Source of the DNA: Symploca sp. SIO2E9
GTDB taxonomy: Bacteria > Cyanobacteriota > Cyanobacteriia > Cyanobacteriales > Coleofasciculaceae
DNA length: 64,000 nucleotides
Assembly: GCA_010692645.1 (NCBI GenBank)
Contig: JAAHGS010000018.1
Location: forward strand, 588-64,587
Direction: 5' to 3'
A model generated the notes under the pieces. That model was not told the origin of the DNA and made no database searches. It saw nothing but the letters and a program-made list of their open reading frames with translations. The translations under genes were made by a program, and so were the position numbers. Below, piece by piece: positions 55,876-64,000 of the stretch. How positions within the stretch are numbered: position 1 is the first letter of the stretch; each line of letters starts with the position of its first letter.

Positions 55876-58800
55876 TTTTTCTTACCTCCCTCTTTTGCTT
55901 GCGTTCTTTCCTGGCGTTTTGTTTTCGACGAACACGCTCATCAACCTCTTGAAAAGTCTCTTGCTCCTGTCGGTGGCTGTTGGATTTCTGCCTTAAATAG
56001 TTTGCTTGAGCATTGATAGTAGGATACTTATACAAGTCCACCAGGGAAATACTGCTATCAATTTCTTGCAGTTTGCTGAAAACCTGAACCATTAAGAGCG
56101 AAGTTCCCCCCAACTCGAAGAAGTTGTCGTGGATGCCCACCTGCTCAATACTTAGTACTTCCGACCAAATCTTCACCAGCATTTCTTCAACTTGGTTACT
56201 GGCAGCCACAAACTTTGACTCTAGTTCTGGGGGCCGAACCCGATGCTTTAGGGATTCAATCAGTTTGAGAATCTGTTCGGGATCCCACAACTCTTTGGTA
56301 ATCTTTTGAATCGCTAGAGTTTGTATCTGGTTATTAACTACTGAGTGCTTAGTGTTGAGAGTTGACGGTGAATTATTAACCAATTCGACAACCTCTGGGC
56401 TATAGGTTAGCTCCGCGGCCAACAACGCCTGGAACTTAAACAGCCAGCCCTCAGCTAGTTGCTGCTTGCAAGAAACACCCACAGCATCAAGAAAATCAAG
56501 TGCTGGTTGATTCTTCTGAGTAGGGATATAGGAAACATCGATCCAACTGAGTCCACGCTCTTTGGCAATTGCTCCCAATTTGGCAAGCATCTGATGCTCA
56601 ACACCTCTGCCTAGAGCCCGACAGCTTAATAGGAAGGAATCAATTTTGATACCATCGGCTACTGTCTTAAACAGGAGTACACCCACTAAGCCGTAATCTC
56701 CAAAGCGATCGCTCACCTCAACAGTAAGACACTCTAATTTACCGGATTCACAAAGCTGTTGAATCTCGCTTTCAGAGCGCCTGATTGTTGTCAAGTTGAA
56801 CTGGTTGGTTCGCTGTGTTAATTGCGAAACCCTCGCCAGTGTATGCGCTGCCATCGGCGCTATCTTAACCTCCAAGCCAAGACCCGTCAAGAAATCTTTG
56901 AAGGTTAGCGCCTCTTGGCGGAAACTCTCGCGCTCAATGTTTTGTTGATAGAGAGCAGTTCGCTGTTTATCTTCCTCAGTGCTATTCAAGCGATCAAAAG
57001 CCCAGACATGTTTGAGAAATTGGGGTATCTGATTTGGCTCGGAGGGTAGCTCAAGGGTCAGTACTGCCGGACAGTTGGCTTGAACCTCTGCACATTCAAC
57101 GGGATTATCATCGACAAAGATAAAGCTATCGAGTCCCAAATTAAGCTCTTGGGCTAGGGATTTGATATTCTCTGACTTAGGTTGCCAGTTAATTCGCGCC
57201 TGTACGATCTGATCACGTTTGAGAGGCATCTCCGAACGCTGCTCAAATACTGCCCAGACATCCTCTGGATTATTCTTGCTGCATAAACAGATCAACATCC
57301 CAGCATCATGCTGCGCCACCATGAATTCTTGCAGTGCCTTGCGAGGAGGGTCGATTTCAATGCCATCAGCTCCGTCCTCTCCGCAGACTCCTTTCCAAAG
57401 TGTTTGATCGCAGTCGAGTACAATCACTTTGTAGGGAGCGCTCTTAATAGCATGGATTTTGCGTGCGATCGCAGTTCCGAGAGCAGTGTAGAAAGCTGGT
57501 GTATAGGGGACATGACCGAACTCGTCTCCATGAGGGTCATAGTATGTTGAAACAGGGTAACTTGCACTCAATTGAGAGCTTTTGAGCAAGTACATACCAC
57601 TGACGCCATCAAGGTAGGAGGCTAAAAGCTCTTCCATCTGCTGGTAGAGACTGCTACGCTCTGAGTCAGCGAGGGCTTTAGGCGAGGCGGGACAAAGGCA
57701 AACTAGATGGGGAGTGGCCAAGCGGGAAGTTGCGCTTCTGAGGGCATTCCCAAGGTCTTTGACATTCTGCTCGATCTTGGCAGTATTGACTACAGGTTTT
57801 GCCGATGATGTATTTGCTTGCCAAGGGCGACGAGCATAGATATTGTAGAGACCTGAACCATGAAGCAGAGTCTCTTCTTCAATATGGAGTTCAAAACCTT
57901 TTTCTTGAAGTAAGCGTTTAACTTCTGTGATTACACTTCCTTCTTGGTCATGCACTTCCACTACCATTTGTTGAATGATTTCCCAATGCTGGTCTTCAAT
58001 CCCTTGGAGAACTGGCAACTCACTTTTCTCTGCATCGAGTTTGAGTAAATCAATCCGTTCGATATTATGCTCTTTAATCACACTCGAGAGAGTTCGCAGT
58101 TGGGCCTCAAAGGTTTCTCGATCAAGCCTACCAGCCATGAATTCGTCAGCGATTGCATCTAAGTGTTCTCCCTGAGCCACATTAATTTGCTGTAGCATGT
58201 TGAGGATAACAGCTCGGACTGCCTTTTCGTCTTGATCATTATCGGCATGGAAGCCTGAGAAAACTGATGAGTTGGGATAGAAGGTAAATGTTTCCTCCTT
58301 ATTTTCCGAAGATAGTCCGCAGTTGAAAAGGTTGGCGTTTTTGCAGTAGAGCCTGGCGTTGCTTTCTAGCTTCTTAAAAGCATGGGGTGCTGGTTCAAAG
58401 GAATAAACAGTTGCATTCGGGCATTTTTGTTGTACAAATAGGGTAAACAGACCAATATTAGCCCCGACATCAACCACACAGGCATCATCATTGAGGATAA
58501 TCCCATGCCTCATATAAACCTGATCAACAAAAAGTTCCTGGTAGAGATACTCAGTTTCATATTGATTAAGGTGCGCGATTTCTAGACGGTTGGGCAAGGT
58601 ATAGCGAAGCTGATTGGCCAGAACCTGTTCCTTTTGAGAGGAATCAATTGCCAGTTGTAGGCGATTGTCGCTTTGCTCCCAATCTTGCAATCGTAGCAGA
58701 ACCACATTTACCCCATCTTGATTACTACCAAGAAGGCTGTTGGGATTGAGAAGTTCTTGGAATACTTGATTATAGGCAGCAAACTCAGTTTTGAAGGGAA

Positions 58801-59806
58801 TATTGAGTTGTTTACTCCAAAAGGCGAGAGAATCCTCAACTGGTTCTGCTGTAAATGTAGCAGTTAGGGCAATCCTTTGCTTTTTTTGAAAGTGACGCAA
58901 CATCGCTTCACGAGAGGCTCGTCCAATGAATATCCCCTCTATTTCAATGACTAAAGCCCCACTTTCATCAAATAGGGATAGATTGGCGCTAAGTGTTTGC
59001 TCACTTGAGTCTTGGGCAGGACTCAATTTGGCATAGCTCCAGAGGCGATTGCCAGGATGACGGTAGACTTTCAAGCGCTCCAGACTCACTGGTAGATAAG
59101 TCTGTTGTTTAAGGGAATTCGGTAAGGCAGCCCATAAAACTTGCAAGCAGCTATCGAGTAACACTGGATGCACATTGTAATCCCGGGCCTCTGGAATTAA
59201 AGCCGACGGCAGCTGAATTTGACCTAGGGCCTCTCCTTCTTGCCTCCATAGTTGTTCAATGACTTGAAAGTTGGAACCATAGTCGATACCTCGCTCTGTA
59301 CACTCTTGGTAATAGGCAGCAACAGATATCTCTTGACACCGTGCTTGCAAAACGCTCAAGTCTGTCTGAGGAGTTTCCAAGTCTAATTCTTTGAGCAGAA
59401 GCTTTCCAGATGCATGGATATTGTGAGATGACTCTTCGTGAGCTTGACCTTTTGTAAGTTTCAAAATTCTGAAAGAATAGGCTTGATTTCCTTCAGCTGT
59501 TAAAATGGTTTGGATAGTTTTACTTTTATTCTCTGATAAGATTAGAGCTTCTTGGATAATGAAGTTCTCTACAACCCAACTCTCGGATTTAGACAAGGAA
59601 TTTACCGCAGCTAATGCCATCTCTATATAAGCAGTCGCAGGTAAAATTGCTCGGTCGTATACGCAGTGATGCTGTAGAAAGGCTGGGAATTCAGCCCTGA
59701 TTTGGGATTCAAACTTAACTTCATTAATAGCTGACTCAAGGCGCTGACCCAGAAGAGGGTGAAGGCTCTGGCTTTGATTATTACAGTCAGAATAAGCTTG
59801 GTTCAT
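55868..59806 (-). CDS. Loading protein DH-FkbM methyltransferase-FkbH-ACP
   Basis: About 1312 residues, first protein of the line. From the ATG at 59806 (AGAGG about ten bases upstream): DH-like double hot-dog domain at about 15-300, with His47 in HHCVYDRAILP and Asp218 in HPVLLDSCLQ; the Gly of the HxxxG motif is Asp. FkbM-type methyltransferase about 439-665 with the SAM motif VDVGANIGLF. FkbH HAD-like domain about 694-1125 with DCDQTLW and LTQRTNQFNLTT. Carrier domain with Ser1236 in DNFFELGGTSL, then a basic tail (RKERKQKREVRKNG). FkbH enzymes load glyceryl-ACP from 1,3-bisphosphoglycerate, and FkbM-type enzymes O-methylate sugars or hydroxyls. A DH with no upstream module is odd. A longer reading from a TTG at 59884 has no ribosome site. 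Confidence 0.93.
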   Translation of the reverse strand: MNQAYSDCNNQSQSLHPLLGQRLESAINEVKFESQIRAEFPAFLQHHCVYDRAILPATAYIEMALAAVNSLSKSESWVVENFIIQEALILSENKSKTIQTILTAEGNQAYSFRILKLTKGQAHEESSHNIHASGKLLLKELDLETPQTDLSVLQARCQEISVAAYYQECTERGIDYGSNFQVIEQLWRQEGEALGQIQLPSALIPEARDYNVHPVLLDSCLQVLWAALPNSLKQQTYLPVSLERLKVYRHPGNRLWSYAKLSPAQDSSEQTLSANLSLFDESGALVIEIEGIFIGRASREAMLRHFQKKQRIALTATFTAEPVEDSLAFWSKQLNIPFKTEFAAYNQVFQELLNPNSLLGSNQDGVNVVLLRLQDWEQSDNRLQLAIDSSQKEQVLANQLRYTLPNRLEIAHLNQYETEYLYQELFVDQVYMRHGIILNDDACVVDVGANIGLFTLFVQQKCPNATVYSFEPAPHAFKKLESNARLYCKNANLFNCGLSSENKEETFTFYPNSSVFSGFHADNDQDEKAVRAVILNMLQQINVAQGEHLDAIADEFMAGRLDRETFEAQLRTLSSVIKEHNIERIDLLKLDAEKSELPVLQGIEDQHWEIIQQMVVEVHDQEGSVITEVKRLLQEKGFELHIEEETLLHGSGLYNIYARRPWQANTSSAKPVVNTAKIEQNVKDLGNALRSATSRLATPHLVCLCPASPKALADSERSSLYQQMEELLASYLDGVSGMYLLKSSQLSASYPVSTYYDPHGDEFGHVPYTPAFYTALGTAIARKIHAIKSAPYKVIVLDCDQTLWKGVCGEDGADGIEIDPPRKALQEFMVAQHDAGMLICLCSKNNPEDVWAVFEQRSEMPLKRDQIVQARINWQPKSENIKSLAQELNLGLDSFIFVDDNPVECAEVQANCPAVLTLELPSEPNQIPQFLKHVWAFDRLNSTEEDKQRTALYQQNIERESFRQEALTFKDFLTGLGLEVKIAPMAAHTLARVSQLTQRTNQFNLTTIRRSESEIQQLCESGKLECLTVEVSDRFGDYGLVGVLLFKTVADGIKIDSFLLSCRALGRGVEHQMLAKLGAIAKERGLSWIDVSYIPTQKNQPALDFLDAVGVSCKQQLAEGWLFKFQALLAAELTYSPEVVELVNNSPSTLNTKHSVVNNQIQTLAIQKITKELWDPEQILKLIESLKHRVRPPELESKFVAASNQVEEMLVKIWSEVLSIEQVGIHDNFFELGGTSLLMVQVFSKLQEIDSSISLVDLYKYPTINAQANYLRQKSNSHRQEQETFQEVDERVRRKQNARKERKQKREVRKNG

Positions 59807-60476
59807 AAATACCTCTGAATTATTTTGTAAATAGAGTAAATTGTAGTGTTTCGTAATGCACTCTTCCGATTTATAGAGCTGCAATTTATAGGATGATTCA
59901 TACTGAATATAGTCTTGCCAAGAAATTGATTTTATGTATTCTACATAAGGATAGCCTCAAAATCCAGCTTAGCCAAGAGCTTAATGAGCATCTGATTGAG
60001 TTACTGATTCAAATTATTTAATGCCTTGGTATGAGACTGGAGTTTAGACTAAATCATTACCAGATTAGAGGTGTCAGAATTTACTGCTTTTAACATTTGT
60101 CACTATTAAAATTAACACCTCCTTATAAAGGTTTGGATTATAATACTAAAACTTCATAGTATTTTGAAGATTTTATGAATTTAATTTTGGGCAAATAATT
60201 TTTGTTTTGTAGTTGCATGCAGTAGCCTCATGGTATAGGAAAAAATGATCACTTTTCCAATAACAATGAAATTGAAAAAATATCTATATTAGGGGATGCA
60301 ATTAGCCCTTCTTGCTAAAATGAACTAGTCTCTACCAGAAAGCAGGCGATTATTACTTCTGCAACAAGATTAACACTCAGAGGCAGAGACCGCCTCATTA
60401 GTAAAATCAGTATCTTTTGCATGGAACTTGCAAAATTCAAAAATTTTCACAAACTCACAATGGGTAATTATCACCC
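59807..60476. other. AT-rich region upstream of the PKS-NRPS operon
   Basis: 670 bases without a supported gene between the GT2 stop codon (60477) and the operon start. It should hold the operon promoter. It is rich in A/T tracts. I cannot define boxes or operator sites reliably. No regulator gene is next to it. Confidence 0.5.
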
Positions 60477-61505
60477 CTAATTTTTAATATCCTTGGAGTC
60501 TTTTCCCACAACTTCCCTGACCCTGTAGATTGGTTTATCCTGAGATTCATGATAAGTTCGCATGATCAGTTCTCCTAACAGACCAAAACAAAACAGCTGT
60601 ACACCTGTTAAAAGCAAGACTACTACCAAGATCAGTAAGGGACGATCACCGATGTTTTCACTCAGGGCAAATTTGAGAAAAGTGAGATAGATTCCTAATA
60701 TACTTCCTGCCATGAAGGAAATAATTCCTAACAACCCAAACACATGCATTGGTCGCGTCAGAAATTTTTTTATAAAAAAGATGGTTAATAAATCTAATAA
60801 AACTCGGAAGGTACGCCCGATCCCATATTTGCTGTTACCATGCTCCCGGGCTTTATGACCCACTGCTACCTCAGTAATTCTTGCCCCTTCAATATATGCT
60901 AAGGCAGGCAAAAATCGATGTAACTCGCCGTAGAGATTCATATCGGCGACTAACTCTGAACGATAAGCTTTCAGAGAACAGCCATAGTCATGTAGTTTCA
61001 CCTCAGTGATGCGACTAATTAGCCAATTAGCAATTTTAGAAGGCAGCAGGCGACTTATTTTGGCATCCTGTCGGTTTTTACGCCAGCCGCTGACTAGGTC
61101 ATAGCCTTCGCCTTCAGATAGCTTGTTAAGCACTTTGGGAATTTCCGACGGTGGGTTTTGTAGATCCGCATCTAAAGTTACGATCACTTTACCTTTAGCG
61201 TAATTAAACCCCGCTGCCATTGCGGCGGTTTGACCATAGTTACGGCGCAAAAGCACTGCTTTGAGATGAGGATGGGTGAGAACTTGTTCTCTGAGTAGTT
61301 GAGCTGAACCGTCTTTAGAGCCATCATCTACGCAAATTATTTCGTAGCTGTGACCTGTGTTGTTGATAGTGGTAGTAATCTCCTCAATCAATTTGGGCAA
61401 GCTTTCCACTTCGTTGTAGATGGGTACTACTACTGATACTTCGGGACTGGCTGAGATTAGGGCAGAGGTTTGTTGATCGTTTACAGAAGGAAATAAAGTA
61501 TTCAT
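60477..61505 (-). CDS. Membrane-bound GT2 glycosyltransferase (GtrB/DPM1-like)
   Basis: 342 residues. The GT-A domain has VVVPIYNEVESLPKLIEE at the start, the nucleotide-binding CVDDGSKDGS, the metal-binding DADLQNPP, and the GYDLVSGWRKNR segment. Two membrane helices lie near the C terminus (about 255-275 and 292-312). This arrangement matches polyprenyl-phosphate glucose/mannose synthases (GtrB, DPM1-like), which charge undecaprenyl phosphate with a sugar. It is upstream of the assembly line on the same strand, but the 670-base gap argues against one transcript. Whether it glycosylates the product is unknown; general envelope roles are more likely. Confidence 0.9.
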   Translation of the reverse strand: MNTLFPSVNDQQTSALISASPEVSVVVPIYNEVESLPKLIEEITTTINNTGHSYEIICVDDGSKDGSAQLLREQVLTHPHLKAVLLRRNYGQTAAMAAGFNYAKGKVIVTLDADLQNPPSEIPKVLNKLSEGEGYDLVSGWRKNRQDAKISRLLPSKIANWLISRITEVKLHDYGCSLKAYRSELVADMNLYGELHRFLPALAYIEGARITEVAVGHKAREHGNSKYGIGRTFRVLLDLLTIFFIKKFLTRPMHVFGLLGIISFMAGSILGIYLTFLKFALSENIGDRPLLILVVVLLLTGVQLFCFGLLGELIMRTYHESQDKPIYRVREVVGKDSKDIKN

Positions 61506-61561
61506 GAATTCTTTAAAATATCGTTGGCGCTGAGGATTTAACTGGAGAAGTTGACCTACCT

Positions 61562-62449
61562 ATGACATTTTTTCGCAAAGACGAACAATTAGAAAAAATT
61601 GGAACCCAAATCTTGGAAGCAACCTGGACAGAGTTTCCAAATTTAGCTCGCAATCAAATTGCCCTTACCTGGATAGTTTATGATCCACCTGTACCTGTGA
61701 ATACGGGCGGGGCATTATCAGCTGAGGAATTTTGGAAATATCAAGTCCGAGGCTTTAGCTATCGTTCTCTTGAGCGGATTTATCCAGCCAACATAGTCAA
61801 ACTTTTTTACTTAGTTGCTGTTCAGGAGTGGCTAGAAAATGACATGATTGCTCCCTCAACTGAGTTGGAAAGAGCAATGCGGAATATGATTGTCAACTCC
61901 AGCGATGACGCCACAAGCCTGATTATAGACATTTTGAGTGGCACCACTAGCGGCTCAGAGTTACCACCAGGACCCTTTGAAACTTGGAAGTTCCAGCGCC
62001 AGATTGTTAATCGCTACTTCCAGTCCCTAGGTTGGTCAGAACTAGAATCGATCAATGTCAATCAAAAAACCTGGAAAGATGGTCCTTATGGTCGGGAGAG
62101 GGCTTTTATGGGGGAGTTGATGGAAAACCGTAATATGCTAACAACTGATGCCACAGCAAGATTATTGCATAGTATTGTGGGGGGAGTAGCTGTTTCATCA
62201 GTGCGATCGCAAGGAATGATGAATCTAATCAAGCGCAGTCTCAACCCTACTGATTCGATTAATGCTCAAGAAAATCAGTTAGCAGGTTTCCTAGGTGCTG
62301 CCCTTCCCCAAGATGCTCAATTGTGGTCACAAGCTGCTTGGACTCCCCAAATTCGGCACGAAGCAGCTTATATTGAGCTACCATCTCAGCCGCCTTATCT
62401 TTTAGTAGTGTTTACTGAGAGTAGCTTTCTTGAAGCTGGAGTATGTTGA
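61562..62449 (+). pseudogene. Decayed serine hydrolase (beta-lactamase-like), 3' truncated
   Basis: 295 codons with the fold pattern of class A beta-lactamase-like serine hydrolases common in cyanobacteria (RIYPA..VKLFYLVAVQEWLE, VNSS.DAT, AWTPQIRHEAAYIELP). The SxxK serine is Asn77 (NIVK; codon AAC where AGC would be expected), the SDN site is SDD, and the K[TS]G-type motif reads QAA at 257-259 rather than KAG. The frame ends [14 protein letters not shown], where relatives continue for another 20 or so residues: from about 62420 the DNA belongs to the aldo/keto reductase gene. It is therefore probably inactive, through point changes and a deletion. It might instead be a non-catalytic binding protein. 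Confidence 0.75.
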
Positions 62450-63287
62450 TCTACTAGGATTACACGGAATTAATAATTCTGAACTGTTACACCATAGCAT
62501 TCGCCCTGGTGGCTGCCTGGAAGTGGCGCGGCAGCTGCAAGCACAGGGCAAGGTAAGGTTTATTGGTTTTTCTACTCATGGCCCCACAGACGTGATTGTT
62601 AAGACCATTGAAACCAACCAGTTTGACTACGTTAATCTGCACTGGTATTACATTAACCAATTTAACTGGTCTGCGATCGCTGCTGCAAGGCGTCACGATA
62701 TGGGTATTTTTATTATTAGTCCTTCAGATAAAGGAGGGAAGCTATATCAACCACCACCAAGATTAGTAGAATTATGTGCTCCTCTGAGCCCAATGGTGTT
62801 TAATGATTTATTCTGTTTGAGTCATCCTCAGGTGCATACCCTCAGTTTAGGTGCTTCTCAACCATCGGACTTTGACGAACATCTCAAGGCTGTAGAAATT
62901 TTGGAGCAGGCTTGGGAGATTTTACCGCCGATTCTCAACAGACTACAACAAGAAGCCATAGCGCGGTTAGGAGAAGACTGGGTTCGTAGCTGGCACCTTG
63001 GTTTGCCTACCTATGACAATACTCCCGGAGGCATTAATATCCCAGTGATTTTGTGGCTGAGAAATTTGGCGATCGCTTATGATATGTTTGAATACGCCAA
63101 AATGCGCTACAACCTCTTGGGTAATGCTGGTCATTGGTTCCCTGGGAATAATGCAGAAGGAGTTAGGGAATTGGACTTGCGGCAATGTCTACGGGAGAGC
63201 CTCTTTGCTGAACAAATCCCCTCTTTACTCGAAGATGCTCATCAGCTATTAGCTGGGAAAGTGGTAAAACGTTTATCGCAGTCTTGA
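62421..63287 (+). pseudogene. Aldo/keto reductase, 5' truncated
   Basis: 285 codons matching the C-terminal three quarters of a cyanobacterial aldo/keto reductase: [74 protein letters not shown], and a family-specific C-terminal extension ([38 protein letters not shown]). The first ~115 residues are missing, including the TIM-barrel start and the catalytic Asp/Tyr segment. The frame becomes related only at about 62421 and has a stop upstream at 62406. The TTG at 62430 might restart translation, but the barrel would be incomplete. Best read as the downstream half of a deletion that joined two genes. Confidence 0.75.
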
Positions 63288-63900
63288 TACTCTTTTAGCA
63301 TATTTCTTATTGATTTTCATTTTTTTGAATTTGTACTTTACTGTTTTGCTATCAAATTATTACTTGAGCCAAGAAGTTAGGTGTTAATTGCTATTAATTA
63401 AATGTATTTAAAAAAAAGTCGTATGTTTGGGTTTTACTAATTTAGTTTTCAAAATAAGAGACAAGTTTTTTGAAAAATTTCTGTTGTTCTAGATATATAA
63501 AATCTTCTCAACCAAGTTGGGATTAATGTAAATTTTTTAGGATAGCTTTCTGTTAACATTATTAGCTATTTGTAAGCTTATAATGATACTAATTAGTTTA
63601 CCTAATTATTACGCAGTCAGAGTATTAAAGGAAACCCTAACCTACTCCAGGGAGAGTAATTTGTCTTTCATAGTTCATGGTTATAAACTGGTGAGCTATA
63701 AACTATAAATTCTGAAATAATCGGTGCTTGACTTTCCTCTCTAGCCTTGTATATATAGGGATTAGAGCTAATTACTCATTGACACTTTCCACCTCTGTTA
63801 AAAGTGCATCTCCACAACGCATTTATTACTAGTACACAACAGTGCTATCAACTGTAAGTGAACCTAGGTAAAATCTTCAATAATTTTCACACAAACCATA
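63288..63900. other. AT-rich intergenic stretch near the right edge
   Basis: 613 bases. No gene or strong repeat was seen. It is markedly AT-rich between 63300 and 63600. It should contain the promoter for the frame that begins near 63901. Confidence 0.4.
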
Positions 63901-64000
63901 GTGTTAAAAACCATTCAACTCCTTAAAACTCCATCAGTGGAGCGCATAGTTAAGCTTTGGGAGCAACGCTACTCTCCTGAATTGTTCTTAAAATATTCAC
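63901..64000 (+). CDS. Possible 5' end of a gene (right-edge partial)
   Basis: A GTG at 63901 opens a frame that runs off the window: VLKTIQLLKTPSVERIVKLW is its start. The composition looks coding, but only 33 residues are visible, there is no clear ribosome binding site, and I do not recognise the family. An in-frame stop lies upstream at 63865. Confidence 0.4.
   Translation, partial: MLKTIQLLKTPSVERIVKLWEQRYSPELFLKYS

Noticed and set aside
60477-61505. GT2 enzyme as a tailoring glycosyltransferase of the PKS-NRPS product
   Set aside because: Its two C-terminal membrane helices point to a polyprenyl-phosphate sugar synthase, and a 670-base gap separates it from the operon.

Overview
This window is chromosomal DNA from a cyanobacterium, probably a filamentous or large-genome lineage. 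Support comes from frequent GCGATCGC octamers, from families largely restricted to cyanobacteria (DUF928, DUF4278, DUF3181, PatA/PixG-type PATAN regulators, many Uma2 proteins), from a plastoquinol terminal oxidase, and from heptameric short tandem repeats and small palindromic or MITE-like elements between genes. No species can be named from sequence alone.

Layout. 0-2.7 kb: 3' end of an unrecognised gene followed closely by an nSTAND-type NTPase with WD40 repeats, possibly a conflict or signalling unit. 2.7-9.0 kb: housekeeping genes (glycogen debranching enzyme, fluoride channel CrcB, magnesium transporter MgtE, M20 amidohydrolase, 5-formyl-THF cyclo-ligase). 9.3-14.6 kb: surface-polysaccharide genes (GDP-fucose synthase, GDP-mannose dehydratase, polyprenyl-phosphate sugar transferase, GT4 glycosyltransferase). 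14.8-29.7 kb: mixed genes including PTOX, an ABC exporter half, a broken transglutaminase-like gene, RibD, DUF928, an orphan amino-acid ABC ATPase, an ABC-F ATPase, two Uma2 proteins and a prolyl oligopeptidase. 29.9-35.7 kb: sulfiredoxin, a 5'-truncated group II intron, an HTH-GrpE fusion with seven 39-bp coding repeats, a PatA-like regulator, an LRR protein and several MITEs. 35.8-36.5 kb: MoaC and tRNA-Arg(ACG).

36.5-59.8 kb is the main accessory locus: a minus-strand hybrid PKS-NRPS assembly line followed by an ABC exporter and an MFS protein. In transcription order the line reads DH-FkbM methyltransferase-FkbH-ACP, then KS-AT-KR-ACP, then C-A-PCP (code close to glycine), then KS-AT-KR-PCP, then TubC-type docking-C-PCP-TE. 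The inferred logic is a glycerate-type starter from 1,3-bisphosphoglycerate, possibly O-methylated, extended by a reduced malonate unit, glycine and a second reduced malonate unit. It is then passed to an unusual last protein that has no adenylation domain and whose TE domain has lost all three recognisable triad positions (Ser to Cys, Asp to Gly, His to Lys/Thr). I do not recognise this architecture as a named pathway, so it is the best candidate for a new system here.

60.5-64 kb: a membrane GT2 glycosyltransferase, then a decayed serine-hydrolase gene fused by a deletion to a 5'-truncated aldo/keto reductase gene, and the first codons of a possible gene at the right edge. All calls rest on reading motifs by eye; no database search was run.
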